From Anseranas semipalmata (lineage: Eukaryota > Chordata > Aves > Anseriformes > Anseranatidae), in the NCBI GenBank assembly GCA_013399115.1, contig VXAA01005253.1, forward strand, positions 163,567 to 227,566: a DNA stretch of 64,000 bases, read 5' to 3'. Below are positions 13,650 through 25,934 of the stretch, one piece after another. Numbering within the stretch: position 1 is the first letter of the stretch; each line of letters opens with the position of its first letter. The position numbers and the translations under genes are program-made. Under the pieces are notes generated by a model, which saw only the letters and a list, made by a program, of their open reading frames with translations, ran no database searches and was not told the origin of the DNA.

Positions 13650-13745
13650 CATAGAATCATAGAATCATATAATATCCTGAGCTGGAAGGGACCCACAAGG
13701 ATCATCAAGTCAACTCCTGATTCCACACAGGACCACCCAAAAATG
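13650..13745 (-). mobile_element. CR1 LINE 3' end, antisense
   Basis: The plus strand shows repeated ATAGAATCATAGAATCAT followed by GCTGGAAGGGACCCACAAGG. This is the reverse complement of a CR1 3' terminus with its short terminal repeat. About 95 bp remain. It lies between GUCY1B2 relic exons b and c. Confidence 0.9.
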
Positions 13746-14311
13746 ACTTGCATTATCTGTACAAATGCACATGATTTGTATTATATATGCTTACCAGTGC
13801 CTGAGATCTAGGTTGGTCTTTATGACATTGCAAATAGACAGCTCTGGTTGTTCATCTGAAGATCAGGATGTATTTTTGGTACATATGTATGCATTACTGT
13901 GAGCATCACATTATTGTGGGCAGTGGAAATCATAATAGAATTTAATGATCGCTGTTCTTAGTCCTATGGCTTCAACTTGATTATATCCAAATAGCTGTTG
14001 TTATGCAGCTGATGCCTGTACGCAGTGATGGATACTCTATAAATATCATAGACAGAAAGTAACTGAGATAGCATTTAAAAGGTCAGATGCACATTGTGGT
14101 TTTGGGTTTATAATTTATGTTGGGAGACAAAACTTACTTTCCCAGCTTTAAATAACATAATTGTAAAATTTCCTGGTGTTTCCATTTCAAAAACACACCC
14201 ACTTTCTCGTTTTTTCTAACCCCCACCAACACATGCACAAAAAAGCTTCATAGTTTGAACCATTCTTACTCTGAATGAAATTGAGCCAGATGTTGACGTC
14301 AGTTCTTCTGG

Positions 14312-14360
14312 TGTAAATCTGGAATCATTATGCCTTGACTAAAATTCTTGGAGATTTACA
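14312..14360. repeat. Palindromic MITE-like relic
   Basis: TGTAAATCT at 14312-14320 and its exact reverse complement AGATTTACA at 14352-14360 bracket imperfectly complementary inner sequence. It resembles an old palindromic repeat that I recall from amniote genomes. No terminal duplication can be made out. Confidence 0.45.
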
Positions 14361-14619
14361 AAGTTGCAGGAGCATAAATCATTATTAAATTTGGTTATAA
14401 TTGTCCCTTATATGGCATGTTTTAATAACAAATAATCCTGTTGATGAACTAGGTAACAACAGAAAGGCAGGTTAAGTGAGAGGGAGAAGAAAAAAGATGT
14501 TTTGTCAATAAACTTTAAAAAATGGAAGGGTTTGATGTAGAATAATTTACTTAAACCGTTAGGCCACTATACAAAGCTGTGATTACTTTTAAATCAGGTA
14601 ACCTAGAGTCTTTTCCCAG

Positions 14620-14794
14620 AGAGTTCTTCAACAATGAAGCAACAATGGAAATTTTTAATCAAGGAGAAGAAGAGCAGCATAAAGGCAGAGAGAAGCATGT
14701 AGTATTCCTTGTGCTGCCGAAGTTTAACAGCCCAAAGAGAAAAACAAGAATGGATACAAATTCAGAAGATGGAGCCTTTCATAAAGATAATGAG
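14620..14794 (+). pseudogene. GUCY1B2: GUCY1B2 relic exon c: linker after H-NOX
   Basis: After the acceptor TTTTCCCAG (ending 14619) the frame reads EFFNNEATMEIFNQGEEEQH and then KGREKHVVFLVLPK. The second part matches the beta-2 segment around KEHVVFL as I recall it. The phase (one base completing a Lys/Arg codon) fits the end proposed for exon b. The segment has no internal stop, and the frame stays open to 14881. The right edge is a guess, with the best donor at GAG|GTGCAT (14794). The poorly conserved linker following it cannot be aligned. Confidence 0.75.
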
Positions 14795-17003
14795 GTGCAT
14801 TCAATGATTTACAGAAATGGGGAAAATTGCTTACAATTTTCTCTGCCAGTTTGGCTTTCTTTTCATCTACCAGAAATATTTTAGAGATAACACACTACCT
14901 CCTTGAAGTTTAAAGAGGGATGGAGATGGATGAGTTGGATTATCCTTTTTCTTGCCTTTCACACAGGGCAATTGTCTGTGAGCTAAATCAGGCCAAGTGG
15001 CTGTATTTTATGGAGGTGTAAATGACTGAAGGGTACTTCTCAAGTGTGATTCAGCTGACATATTTTAGATGTCTGTTTTCAGATGAGATGAATTGCACTG
15101 CAGAAATGACAGTTTCTTCTTATTGACTATAAAGGGAGCCTCGGGTGACCAGCTCAGATAATAGGAAAACATAACAAAAAATGTGAGAGTATTTGAGAAA
15201 GACTACATGAGCATGTAATGAAAGAATGCATCATCACTCTTTCACAGACTGAAGCAAAATGAATATTGCATGCACCACTGCCATCTCATGTTTAGTAAGT
15301 GCTTATCTTTCAGCCTTCATGTTATCTTAGTGTATCATGTTAAAACAGTCTACCAAGATGACTCGTATCATACACACGAACATGAACAGACTCACATATG
15401 TTCTTCGCTATGCTGTTCCCTCAAAAGCACAGGATGAAGCTTCTCAGGAGACGAAGAACTGTTCAACATTGTTATGAAATTGAGAAAAGAAATCCTACTG
15501 GGATACTGTGTGAAGTGTGTGAAATTAAGGCAAGGTGAGAGAACATCATCTTTACTTCCTCTACAAGGATCAGAATGAGATATAGGTCTCAGCAGTACAG
15601 ACACTTTCCCACGAGGGACATAGCCTGCTGAATATAAATATTGTAGGCAGTGAGTCACCAAAGATGATGTCATTGATTTATGCAAGGATTGCAGAGTTTG
15701 GATTTGGTGAGAGAGGTTTTCTTGTCTAAATGCAGTCAGATCATGATATGCAGTGAGTTTATTTTCCTCTGATTTTATTTTCTCCTGATTGTAGTATTTT
15801 TTACTTTTGCCCAACTTCCATTTGTATAGTTGGATTCATTGGGTTACCTGTTCAGGGAAGATACAAATTCTGGATCTCATGTTTCTTTCAATTTTATGTG
15901 CATTTTGTCCTGAAAGGAGGTTGGGTTTTCAGCAGTTATGTAATTGCTGCAGTTGCTTATACAACCAGAGGAGAAGACAAGAATTGTTCTCAGTTAGATT
16001 TTCAGAGAAGTATCCGAAGGGAAAGAAATGCAACACACCTTTGATAGATGGTGTCAGATGTGACATTGATGTTTCAAAGGATGATGATAAGGAAGAAACA
16101 AGTCTTTCTTTATCAGAATGATAACTCCTCAGATATCAGATATGAACTGTTGATGGTTGTCTGCTACCACCATTAGTGTTTATGCATACACACATGCATA
16201 AGTATGTATGTGTGTGTACACTGGCTAAAGACAAGATCTCAGTTTTGTGGATCATGGATTCATATGTGCCCAGATGTGCTGCATTTCAATGCTTTTTTGA
16301 GACTGCTTTTGGTTTCCCTTTGAACTCTTCCACTGTCAATTAGAAAATAACTGCACTCTTGGTCAGCCACAGAATTTCAATAGGCTGAGGCAGCAAAGTT
16401 ATTACCATTTCTACCAAGCCACATGAACTGCAACTACTGCTTTTCTCTGTTCATCAGAGTACTTGTAATGAAGAAAGTGCCATCTCAGAAGTCACTGAGG
16501 TAGCCTCCAGCACTATACAAAGCATAGCAATAAGAATGTTTGCATTATTATGGGCAGAATCTTTTTCTGGCAGCTTTTTCACAAAACTTATTTTCTGGAC
16601 TTAAAACATTCTCCATAAAACAACACTGTGGGCAGAAATTTGGTACTGGGGAGCAGCTTCAACATGATAAATAAGGCTTTCTGATGTTTTGCTTTTATAT
16701 TTACTTTGGGAAATTAAAATTAATTTGGAAAATGTTAATTTGCCTGTGACTGTACCTGGGCTCAGTCATGCAGATTTCATCTTCCCTGTAATGCTTTCAT
16801 GGCTCTACCTTGTCACATTAGTATGACCTTGTTGTTTTTGCTTTCGTAAGGTTACACTCATCAAAAACAGGACAATGCATGTGCACAATGCCACAAGAAT
16901 TGGAAAAATAAATCACATTTAGCCTGCTCCATAGAAATATTTCAAACAGCTGCATTACCATATGTTTATTTCCTTACCAGAATAAATTAGTTAGTCACAT
17001 TTT

Positions 17004-18157
17004 CACAGAATCACAAAATCACAGAGTTGCAGAATGGTTGAGGTTGGAAGGGACCTCTGGAGATCATCTAGGCCAACCCCACTGCTCAGGCAGGGTCCCC
17101 TAGAGCACATTGCACAGTACTGTGTCCAGAGAGCTTTTGAATATCTCCAGGGAAGGAGACTCCACAACCTCTCTGGGCAACATCTTCCAGTGCTCTGTCA
17201 CCCTCACGGTAAATCAGTTTTTCTGCATGTTCAGATGGAACTTCTTGTGTTTAAGTTTGTGCCTGTTGCCTCTCATCCTATTGCTGGGCAACACTGAGAA
17301 GAGTTTGGCCCCATCCTCTCGACATCCTCCCCTCAGAAACTTACACACATTGATCAGATCCCCCCCTGATCTGTCTCTTCTCCAGGCTGACCAGGCCCAG
17401 CTCCCTCAGCCTTTTCTCATATGAGAGATGCTCCAGTCCCCTAATCATCTTAGTAGCCCTCCACTGGACCCGCTCCAGGAGCTCCATGTCCCTCTTGTAC
17501 TGGGGAGCCCAGAACTGGACACAAGACTCCAGGTGTGGCCTCACCAGGCCTGAGGAGAGGGGGAGGATCGCCTCGACCTGCTGGCAACACTCCTCCCAGT
17601 GCACCCCAGGACACCATTGGCCTTCTTGGCTACAAGGGCACACTGCTGGCTCATGGATAACCTGTTGTCCACCAGGACTCCCAGGTCCTTCTCCACAGGG
17701 CTGCTTTCCAGCAGGTCAGCTCCCAACCTGTACTGGTGCATGGGGTCATTCTTTCCTAGCGGCAGGACCCTGCACTTGCCTTTGTTGAATTTCAAGAGGT
17801 TCCTCTCTGCCCATCTCTCCAGTCTGTCAATATCCTTCTGAATGGCAGCACAGCCCTCTGGTGTATCAGCCACTCCTCCCAGTTTTGTGTCATCAGCAAA
17901 CTTTCTGAGGAGGCATTCTATCCCTTCATCAAAGTCGTTGATGACTAAATTACACAATACTGGACCCAGCGTTGTTTGTCCCTGGGGAACACCGCTAGCT
18001 ACAGGCCTCCAACTAGACTCTGTGCCACTGATCACAACCCTCTGAGACTGCCATTCAGCCAGTTCTCAATCCACCTCACCACCTCACCATCCAGCCCGCA
18101 CTTCCTGAGCTTGCCTGTGAGGATATCATGGGAGACAATGTCAAAAGTGTCAATTCA
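17004..18157 (-). mobile_element. CR1 LINE, ~1.15 kb 5'-truncated copy
   Basis: The 3' end lies at the left (CAGAATCACAAAATCACAG, then GAGGTTGGAAGGGACCTCTG) and the element runs leftward on the minus strand. The reverse complement encodes the C-terminal half of the CR1 reverse transcriptase, including the SGVPQG motif region and the catalytic FADD box (KFADDTKLGG), and then [18 protein letters not shown] in another frame. A frameshift near 17.6 kb separates the two parts. The element is therefore inactive, but it is the longest well-preserved CR1 here. It sits in the intron between GUCY1B2 relic exons c and d. Confidence 0.93.
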
Positions 18158-18544
18158 TTCATTTGATGAAAGGTAACAATGACAACAAAAAAAAAATTCT
18201 GCAGGTAAAGTAAAATGAACGTTCACTGAAACAGTCTGTATTTTCTTGAAAAGCAGAAAACAAAAATATTTTTCATTTCCTCAAAAAAATCACACTGTGT
18301 AAATGTTTGACAAGTTTCTACAAATCAGTTTTGTTAAGATATTTTATTTTGTGGAAAATAAAATTAATTTTTGATTAATTGACTGGTTATCTGGGATGAA
18401 TTATAGATAAAGAACATTTTTGAAGGTATAAAGAGCAGAAAGACATCCAACTCCTTCAGCAAGACTTTAGTTTCAGCACCACTTATGCCTTTCAAAATCT
18501 TCTCCTTGGCATTAACGTTTATTTTGTCTTGTGTTCTCTTGCAG

Positions 18545-18645
18545 AAACTTGTAACTTAGTTTTGATCTTTATCCAGAGAAGCTTTGGGCTGAAGACAGAA
18601 GAATCTGCTGGGCATTTAACTTTCCATGCTGTGTTTGATGAATCA
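18545..18645 (+). pseudogene. GUCY1B2: GUCY1B2 relic exon d: start of PAS-like region
   Basis: This 101-bp segment has a good acceptor (TTCTCTTGCAG, ending 18544) and the donor GTAAGG at 18646. It is open throughout. Its end reads GHLTFHAVFDES, corresponding to the FPFHIIFDE segment that begins the PAS-like domain of beta subunits. The preceding ~20 residues cannot be aligned with confidence. Its intact frame and splice sites make it one of the two best-preserved exons of the relic. Confidence 0.8.
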
Positions 18646-18738
18646 GTAAGGCAACTTTATTGATTTGAACATGGGGCTAAACCTTTATTGCAGAGAAATA
18701 AATCTATGGGCTGGCTCCTTACCTGGCATAAAGACTAT

Positions 18739-18764
18739 ATTTATTTTATTTTATTTTATTTTTT
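18739..18764. repeat. (TTTTA)n simple repeat
   Basis: About five units of TTTTA end in a T run. It lies in the intron between relic exons d and e of the GUCY1B2 pseudogene. Confidence 0.85.
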
Positions 18765-18954
18765 CAGAACCTTTGTTGTCCTGTGTTGGAAATCAAGGAA
18801 CACCACATTGTTGACTTGATGCTTGTGTTAATATACCTGAGGAATGAAAACAAGTTTAGTCAGTGTTCTCAAAATTAGATGTACTTCAGAACTGGGAGGC
18901 TGGGGCTTTGTGATCTTCATCATTAAGTGGTACTATAGTGTTTCCCAAATGAAG

Positions 18955-19005
18955 GGGCTGAGATTAAAGCAGAATTTTGGCATCCATGGAGTCACAATTC
19001 TGTCA
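18955..19005 (+). pseudogene. GUCY1B2: Possible GUCY1B2 relic exon e: PAS-like region
   Basis: A 51-bp stretch continues from exon d in phase 0 and reads GLRLKQNFGIHGVTILS. The beta-2 protein as I recall it has LRVKQAG at the corresponding place, just after the FDE motif. The acceptor (CCAAATGAAG) is weak and the phase at its right edge does not match the next segment. I therefore regard it as probable only because it lies in the right order between stronger matches. Confidence 0.5.
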
Positions 19006-19382
19006 GTAGTTGAAGCACAAGAGTCAGGAGTTTGGTCAGCCAAGATCCCCTCATTATAGCCAGTGGTGAAAGGGAGATCTACAGGATACCCTCTTCAGAG
19101 GTTCAGAGTTCAGAGCACACATCAGGATCTTAGAGTGCCTGCTTTTATCCCTTGATTACAAGGGGAAGTTAAGAGTGATGATGTCCCTACATTAAGTGCC
19201 TTAATCTGCTATAAACATCTGCCACCTGAGACTTCTCCTCAAGATAACAGTAGCAGCAGGTCTTTCTCCCAAAGAGGGGATGAGAAACAGGTTTGCATAT
19301 CCTGTCGAGTGTCTTTATTTTTCTTTTCTTCTCTCACCATGGACTCAGCCTTTCCCTGTCTCCCACTTCCACATGTCTGCAG

Positions 19383-19541
19383 ACACATTACCTGTTTAGA
19401 TAAATATTTTGCCATTATTGATCTACCAGTTACCATCCCCATTTTCAGCATAAGGAAATGCATCAGGAATTTTTATTCTCAAAGTAGAAGGAGAAAATTC
19501 ATCTAAATCAAGAAGAAATCAGTCCATGCTGGAGCTCAGAC
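19383..19541 (+). pseudogene. GUCY1B2: GUCY1B2 relic exon f: PAS-like region, stop and frameshift
   Basis: After the acceptor CATGTCTGCAG (ending 19382) the frame reads LDKYFAIIDLPVTIPIFS, then IRKCIRNFYS. It parallels the LDEYFSIIHPQVT segment of beta-2. A TAA stop follows at 19504-19506. Beyond it the next recognisable residues, MLELR (from 19526), are in the +1 frame, so a one-base gain or two-base loss occurred near 19522-19526. The donor GTGTCT at 19542 leaves phase 1, which is the phase required by relic exon g. Confidence 0.85.
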
Positions 19542-19589
19542 GTGTCTTTTTACTTTTCTCTTTGTGGACTGAAAGCAGGGAGTGGAGAA

Positions 19590-19627
19590 AACAAACAAAC
19601 AAACAAAAACAACAACAACAACAAAAC
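19590..19627. repeat. (CAAA)n/(CAA)n simple repeat
   Basis: CAAA units change into CAA units over about 38 bp. The repeat is in an intron of the GUCY1B2 pseudogene. Confidence 0.85.
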
Positions 19628-20507
19628 ATGGAGAAGTTAAGCTTTTGTGAATATATGTTTTATAGAAAAAGAAGTGTGATACAGAATATCAGCTCTCCTG
19701 GAGATTTTTTCTCGTTAACACTCTCCACTCCCAAGCATCCAAGATCCCAAATGTAATTTCTGATACTTACAGATTCTCTTTGCATTGTCATAGCTGCTCC
19801 CAGTGTGAGTTTTAGTGCTGACTGAGGTGGCATCAAAGGTGTGTCACCAATGACCATATTCAAAAGTCCTTTCATTAATGCATCATTACAATGATCTTAG
19901 CTCTGTCTTCTGCTCCTAACAATTTCTTTTGAATGACACCTTGTCCATCTTTCCATGAAAGTGATTGTTGATAAAATGTCTGGAAAAGCTGCCAGGTGTC
20001 TTTGTTTCTGTTCCATGAAACAAGGCCTGAATTTGTTGTATCACAGGAGATGATGGGTTGTACCAAGGGCAGGGTATGTTTTCTAGCAAGGCTTTTAGGT
20101 GTACAGAGCTCTTCCTAGATGGACAGTTATGGTCTTGTCCTATTCCATGACCAGGTACAACAGCCAAACACATAAGGGAGATGACTGATTGCTTCTAGGG
20201 CATGAAAAGAGAGAGAGAGAGCATTGTCTTGCTGGTGAATGGGGTATAACAATGGGCAGGAATGTGATGAAAGGAAGCCAAGGTTGTACCTCAGCCTATG
20301 CAGGAGGTTGCACTAGCCTATTATTGCAGCTTCCCTTCCCGAGTGTCTCTTATGTTGGGACAGATGCTATGACATGTTTCTGAAAAATACTAAACATTGT
20401 TAGATTTTGTATGTTGTTTCTATCACGGACTAATCTGTGGGTTGGGAAGGTGTAAAGGAGAAAAATATGTGTGTTGGCAGTGTCATTGGCCCATGATTTT
20501 TTTAAAG

Positions 20508-20811
20508 GATGGATGATCTGGATGGAGTCCATGCAGTGCATGGTGCACTTGTTCTCCCCCAAACTCTGCAGCTTGGCTTAACTAGAAGAACTGCAGCTGC
20601 AACTCCTTGACATTGCACTTCATGACGAGACAAGGAAACTTATCCTGCTGAACCAGTGGTGCCTGGCAGAGGAAGCCAGCTAGAGGGGAAAATGGAAGAG
20701 CTTGGGATCTGTTCCAAGAATTTAGAGGCCGAAAAGACAGAGAACTTGCTGCATGCCATGCTGCTGAAACACATTAGCTAAGGAAGCTTAAGGAAGGGGA
20801 GAAAAGAGAAA
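20508..20811 (+). pseudogene. GUCY1B2: GUCY1B2 relic exon g: PAS end and coiled coil, several lesions
   Basis: This is the longest and clearest relic exon. After TTTTTTTAAAG (acceptor ending 20507) it reads WMIWMESMQCMVHLFSP, a stop (TAA 20579-20581), LEELQL, then LHDETRKLILLNQ. The beta-2 counterparts are MIWMES, CSP, LEE and HDTTRDLILLNQ as remembered. The frame stops again at TAG 20681-20683. The homologous sequence continues in another frame from 20677 (QLEGKMEEL, then AEKTENLLHAML), matching the coiled coil and the TETLLYAMLP junction before the cyclase domain. A further TAA lies at 20779-20781. The right edge is approximate. Confidence 0.92.
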
Positions 20812-23800
20812 GTTCTTTTATTTTCCTCTGCTTATGGTTCTCCTTGTGTGTCTGGTCTTAAACTTTGCAGTTCTATTTGTAACAGTGTGTTTACCAGAGC
20901 AGTCTCAAGGTATCCTTTTCTCTACACGATGAATTACAACACCCAGAGAACACAAAAATCATCAGAGACCTTCACAGCTATGACAATGGGGCACAGATGG
21001 CTGCACATGAAGAACAGACTTGTCTGGGAACTCCAGCTACAGGAGTTACATCATAAATCCATGCCTGAGTACCACTGATGTGAAGCTTATGAAGAGCCCT
21101 GTTACGAAGAAGTAGAAGCTTAGTTCACAAGGAGGGCATTTGTGGCATGAGTAGTGCTTTGTTTCCAATCTACTAAGTCAGCAAAGTCCCATCCAACAGT
21201 TGCTAAACAAGTGCTTTTTAGCCACTCCAGTCAGAGATGTCTGACTGGTCCTCGCTTAGCACACATATTTTGTCGCCCACTTTGCTTGTGTTTATTTAAT
21301 AAAATGGTGACCATGAATTTGGAGTTACTTTTGCAAATTTACACCTTTAATTTTTCACTTGAAAATAGAGGTTCAAAGAGATTATCTGATTACAGCTAAA
21401 CTGGGAGACACAAGAGTGCTCCTAAATTCCTGGGTCTAGATCCCATCCTCACCCCACCCAGTTCTGCAATGCAACATCTCCCCTCACTCCCCACCTGACC
21501 CCAGCTCACTACTTTTCATAGGCAGGAAAAATCACTGAATGGGAAAGGAGCTGAGGTGTTTTGTTAGCAGAAATCCAGCTTCTCAGCCCATGACTCCACA
21601 GCACATCTCCACAGCATGGTATAGAAGTCTCCTTTGGTCCCATCCTGCTGTTTGGCCTGAGGTCTGCTCTGTGGCTCCAGGCATTTCCACTCCTTCTGAA
21701 AAATCCTGTCTGAAGAATTGACTTCGTAAATAGATGCAAAACAGAGATGACTCAAATTCTGTCCAACATGGCTCAGGATATTAGAATACTCAGGCTGGGA
21801 TGTCAAACACAGCTTGGAAGTGAGAAGTGGAGTGACACCACAAGCCAGTGTAATTCAGATACCAAAGAGGGAAAGGTGGGAATCTTTCCTATGCTTACTT
21901 GTGAGCTTTGCTTCAGCTGTTAAACCAATTAATAGGATTTTGGTGAGCTACAGAATTCTGTTGTCACAGTCTGTTACTGACTTAGTCAAAAAGAAATAGA
22001 AGCATTTATGTAGAAACGTACATTTAAGAGCAGACTTTGTTCTCGGGAGAATTCTATTCCTGCACAGTACTCACAACTGCACAGTGTTGTTGTGATGTTC
22101 ACATACATCTGCTCTGCTTGTGAGCCCATCTGAATAGTGACATATCGAATTCAATTAACTCAAAGTTTGATTGATTAGACAGTGTCCACCAGTGAAATAG
22201 GCTGAAAATTTGGGATGGACAGAGTTCCTTCAGAATGTCAGCCATCAGTTCTCGCAACCTGGCATTTTCTCTTTCTCTTTTCAATGTTTTGAGATAAGAA
22301 TTTAGAGATCTTTTCCATTTCTCTTTTACTCATCCATGTAGAAAATAACAAACCAAAAATTATTCCACAGGCAATTTTTGAAATGATAAAGGACTTTGCT
22401 TATCCAGTATATGAGTCTCTCTTTATCATTTCAAAGTCTGAACACCCATGCCATCAATGGAAATGAAGACACTTGGTATCTCAAAAGACCGATGCTTTAT
22501 CTGAGTCCATCTCACATCCATGGGAACATTTCCATTGACTTCAGTGGGTCTCAGGGATCGGGCTTTTTATGACTGTAAAATTTCTTGCTGTCAGGTTGAA
22601 AGAACAGGATTTGAATACTGAGTCACAGTCCCCATCGCTACCCATTCACCAAAAGTAGCCAATCTTGCACTTGGTATGGGATTTGCCTCCTAAGGGTCCA
22701 TGACTGAGGAGCCCATTCAGATAGGGATGACTGAATTCTTACTTTGAAATGGATGTTATGTATCAGTAGATACTTTGAGCAAGACTTCAAGTTCCAGTAA
22801 AGTTCAGTATACTTGCACTTCAAGGTAATACCCATGTACTTTGCTGAATTCAAACTGTGGGGCTTTAATTTTGCAGCAGGCAGGACTTTGCAGTCTGGAA
22901 TCTAGTAACACACAGAAATATACATTTGACAGTAGTCAAGAAGTCAGGTCACTGACAATTTAGAGAAGTAAGTACTCAGAAATAGACTCTATCTTTATTG
23001 GTGTTTGTGTTCAGAGATAATTAGAAAATCATTTAGTAACTTGAGCACAGACACAAAATAATGGACGTAATGATTTATTTTGAACTAGTTCCTCTCTTGT
23101 AAGAGCTGCTTACACAAGGGCATATGCTAAACCGTTTGTTGAAAATATGCACTTTTATAACTCTTTACTGGCCAGCTACAAAAGCCTAGCATTAATTGCA
23201 TGTACACACAGAACTGAATTCAGGATGCTGTGAAATGAGGAGGAGAGAACAGTCTAGTACAGAGGTGTCCAAAGTGATGTTTATCATGGTACAATGGGGC
23301 TGTACTCTTTTCTTCTCTTCTGGAAATTACCACCACCAGCGTGACAGTCATAAGATAGGGAAGGTCACAAGATCAGAAAGTAGCTATACTGCTACATGTC
23401 TTCATCCTCGTCTTCTCCTTACAAACAACGCACTCCCTGTTATCAGCCCAAGGCTAAGTCCTTGTTTCTGCGAGCAAGTGCATGGGTTCCTGTGGAGGAG
23501 TAAGCTTTTATTTAGTCCCTAAAATGGGATGTGGGGAAGAGCTTGATCACGGTCATGCATGGTGTTGTGGTTCAAGAAGAACTGCTAAATATTCTAGGTA
23601 GAGACAATGAGAAGCTAATGCAACGTATCGTGTTTTCTTTTTGATTCATAATGATGACGCAGACCTGGGATCCATCCTGGACCAGTGCTGGTTCAAGCTG
23701 TTGGTGAGAAAATGTCTAAGCATGGCTTGTTTAGAGACACTGTCAACAGAGCTTCACAGATGGAGAGTCACAGTCTTTCCAACAGCATCTACCTCAGCTC

Positions 23801-25080
23801 AGCAGCTTTTCGGTAGGGAAAAAGAAGTACGAAATGGAGCAAACCAACTTGAGTGTTTTCTTCCCCATCACTTCTGGCTAGAGCAGTCACTCAACAAAGG
23901 ACACTTTGGTATTACCTACAACAGGCTACTTTGGAGATTCACTTGAGGGGTGTTCATATGATGGGTCAGTTCAACACATGAACCAGTGGAAAAAGGAAGG
24001 TGCTTCGGGGGGACAATCCAGCAAATGTAAGAGACACGTCAAGGGAAGCCATAATGGAGGTGTGAACAGTCCACCCACAGAAACACATAATGTGAACAGA
24101 ATTATTTTCATATTACTTATTATTTCCATCTACCACCTAAAATTCAGGTGCTTAAATGAAGGAGAAAGATTCTCCTAACCCTCACCTTGTAAAGATCTTA
24201 GCAAATGCTTTGGACAAGAGTCCATTGTTGGCAGACAGAGCCAGACCTCTCGGCAGTAGCGTGCTTCCCTGCCTGGACAGGTTTCCACAAGCTCAAGGCC
24301 TCTCAGAATAACAGGGTGTACTGAGTGAAGTAATAGCTTGGAAAGGGTGGAACATCCACTGCCTTCTCTGTTTGGACTTCTTTGCTGGCAGGCTCCCCTT
24401 CTCATCTGTTCAGCCTTTTACCTGGAGGGAGTTGAGCTACAGAGGATCTAGAGATTCCTGGAGCAACTTGGCCTTGTCCTCTCTACTGCATCTCAGGAGC
24501 TCTGAAAGACTGGTTATTTTACAGCAGTGCTAAATATGGGGCAGATAAGCTGGAACTAGGCTTTTACACACAATAAACTGAGAGCAGAGAATAGACAGGA
24601 GAAGAAAGCAAAATATATAGAGGATGCAGAGAAGTTGCTTGGGCAAATAAAGGTGATTTTTTGCAGGTGCCTATAGATTTTGTGGAATTATTGAAGCAAC
24701 CTCTTTGAAAACTTAGGCTCAGGATTTACACTTACCTGTACCTGCAGAAGAAAAAGAAACCTATTTCATAGTAGTCCTGATTCTGGTTTCCTATTTTATA
24801 CTCAGGTTCTCCAGCAGGGACATGTTGGCTCTGATTTATAGTTCACACATTTTTATTGGTCATGGTCTTTCAGAATAATTCACAGCTAAAGCAATTTTTG
24901 GGGCATCCAAAAGAGCAATGCTTAAAAATAAAATTTCCATGACCTGCAGTGATTTAGTACCTGGCACAAGTCCTAACCAACCCCAAACTCAGCAATAAAT
25001 AACTTACAAGAACAGATTTCTTACTGTGGCATTACTTCCTCCCTTGGTGAACAAATAGAGTCCTACTTTGCATTCCATGC

Positions 25081-25131
25081 TCAGGCAAAATTCCTGTTGG
25101 TGTTAATGGGACTTTTGCCTCAATAATCTAA
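25081..25131. repeat. Palindromic MITE-like relic
   Basis: AGGCAAAATTCC at 25083-25094 faces GGGACTTTTGCCT at 25108-25120, which is its reverse complement with one mismatch over the first 12 bases. The wording (GGCAAAA, TTAATGGGACTTTTGCCT) is like an old amniote palindromic repeat that I recall. It lies in the large GUCY1B2 gap. Confidence 0.5.
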
Positions 25132-25893
25132 AATCTGCTCAGCCGTTGTAGTAGTGACACAGTTGATTGAAGCTAGCCTGCTGTGCTCCCTATGTAAAGC
25201 CGAGGTTCTCAGCTGGCTCTTACGTCCTGATCACTTCAGACATCACTTCATAATATGCAACCCAGAATGATTCTGGTTTTATCTGCAGGAAAAACAATGC
25301 CCAGTTTGTGAGATCAAGATATTTGTGTTGTTATGTAGAGCAGGAAAAATGCTATTGTAATGCAATTTGAGAGCTCAGCACCACACAGTCTTTTTGAATT
25401 GCATTGTGCATTAGTGACGCAGGGTCCCACGAAAACAGACAGAAATGCTCATTAAAGAGAGTCACGAAATGCCGCATGCTGTGCTCTACATATAACACCT
25501 TCACGTATTTCACACCAGCAATAACTACTGTAAAGTGCCATAACAAACAGCAAAATAAGTGTGCAAATGAAGTCTTAAATGCCTAGAGCAGATCCCTTTC
25601 TGAGAAGTCTTGCAAAGCTCCTTTCTGCTAAAAAAGTTTGCTAGCAACAAATTATTTTTATTAGCACTGCAGAGCTAATGGAGCTGTAGGAGAGAACTCT
25701 GGATTCGTTTCTGATTCATGCCTCGCAGTGGAATTGTTAAGTTCCAGTTGCAGGATTTTTTATTCCTGGTGATGATGCATGAGCCAGAAAAGAGCAGAGC
25801 CCGAATCGTTGTAGAGCTGGCAGTCATGAATAAGATTTCCTGGTAAAAACTGAGCAAATCAGATCAGAAACCATAAGTATGGACCCTCACAAT

Positions 25894-25934
25894 CTTTTTT
25901 TTTTTTTATACTTGCTTTTTTTTTTTTTTTTTTT
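25894..25934. repeat. T-rich low-complexity tracts
   Basis: Two T runs of 14 and 20 bases are separated by seven mixed bases. No adjoining retroposon body is seen. Confidence 0.9.

Noticed and set aside
15392..15814. Minus-strand open frame of 140 codons
   Set aside because: It has no family resemblance and lies on the wrong strand inside a GUCY1B2 pseudogene intron; most likely chance.
23641..23946. Plus-strand open frame of 101 codons in the large GUCY1B2 gap
   Set aside because: It has no cyclase motif and no flanking splice logic.
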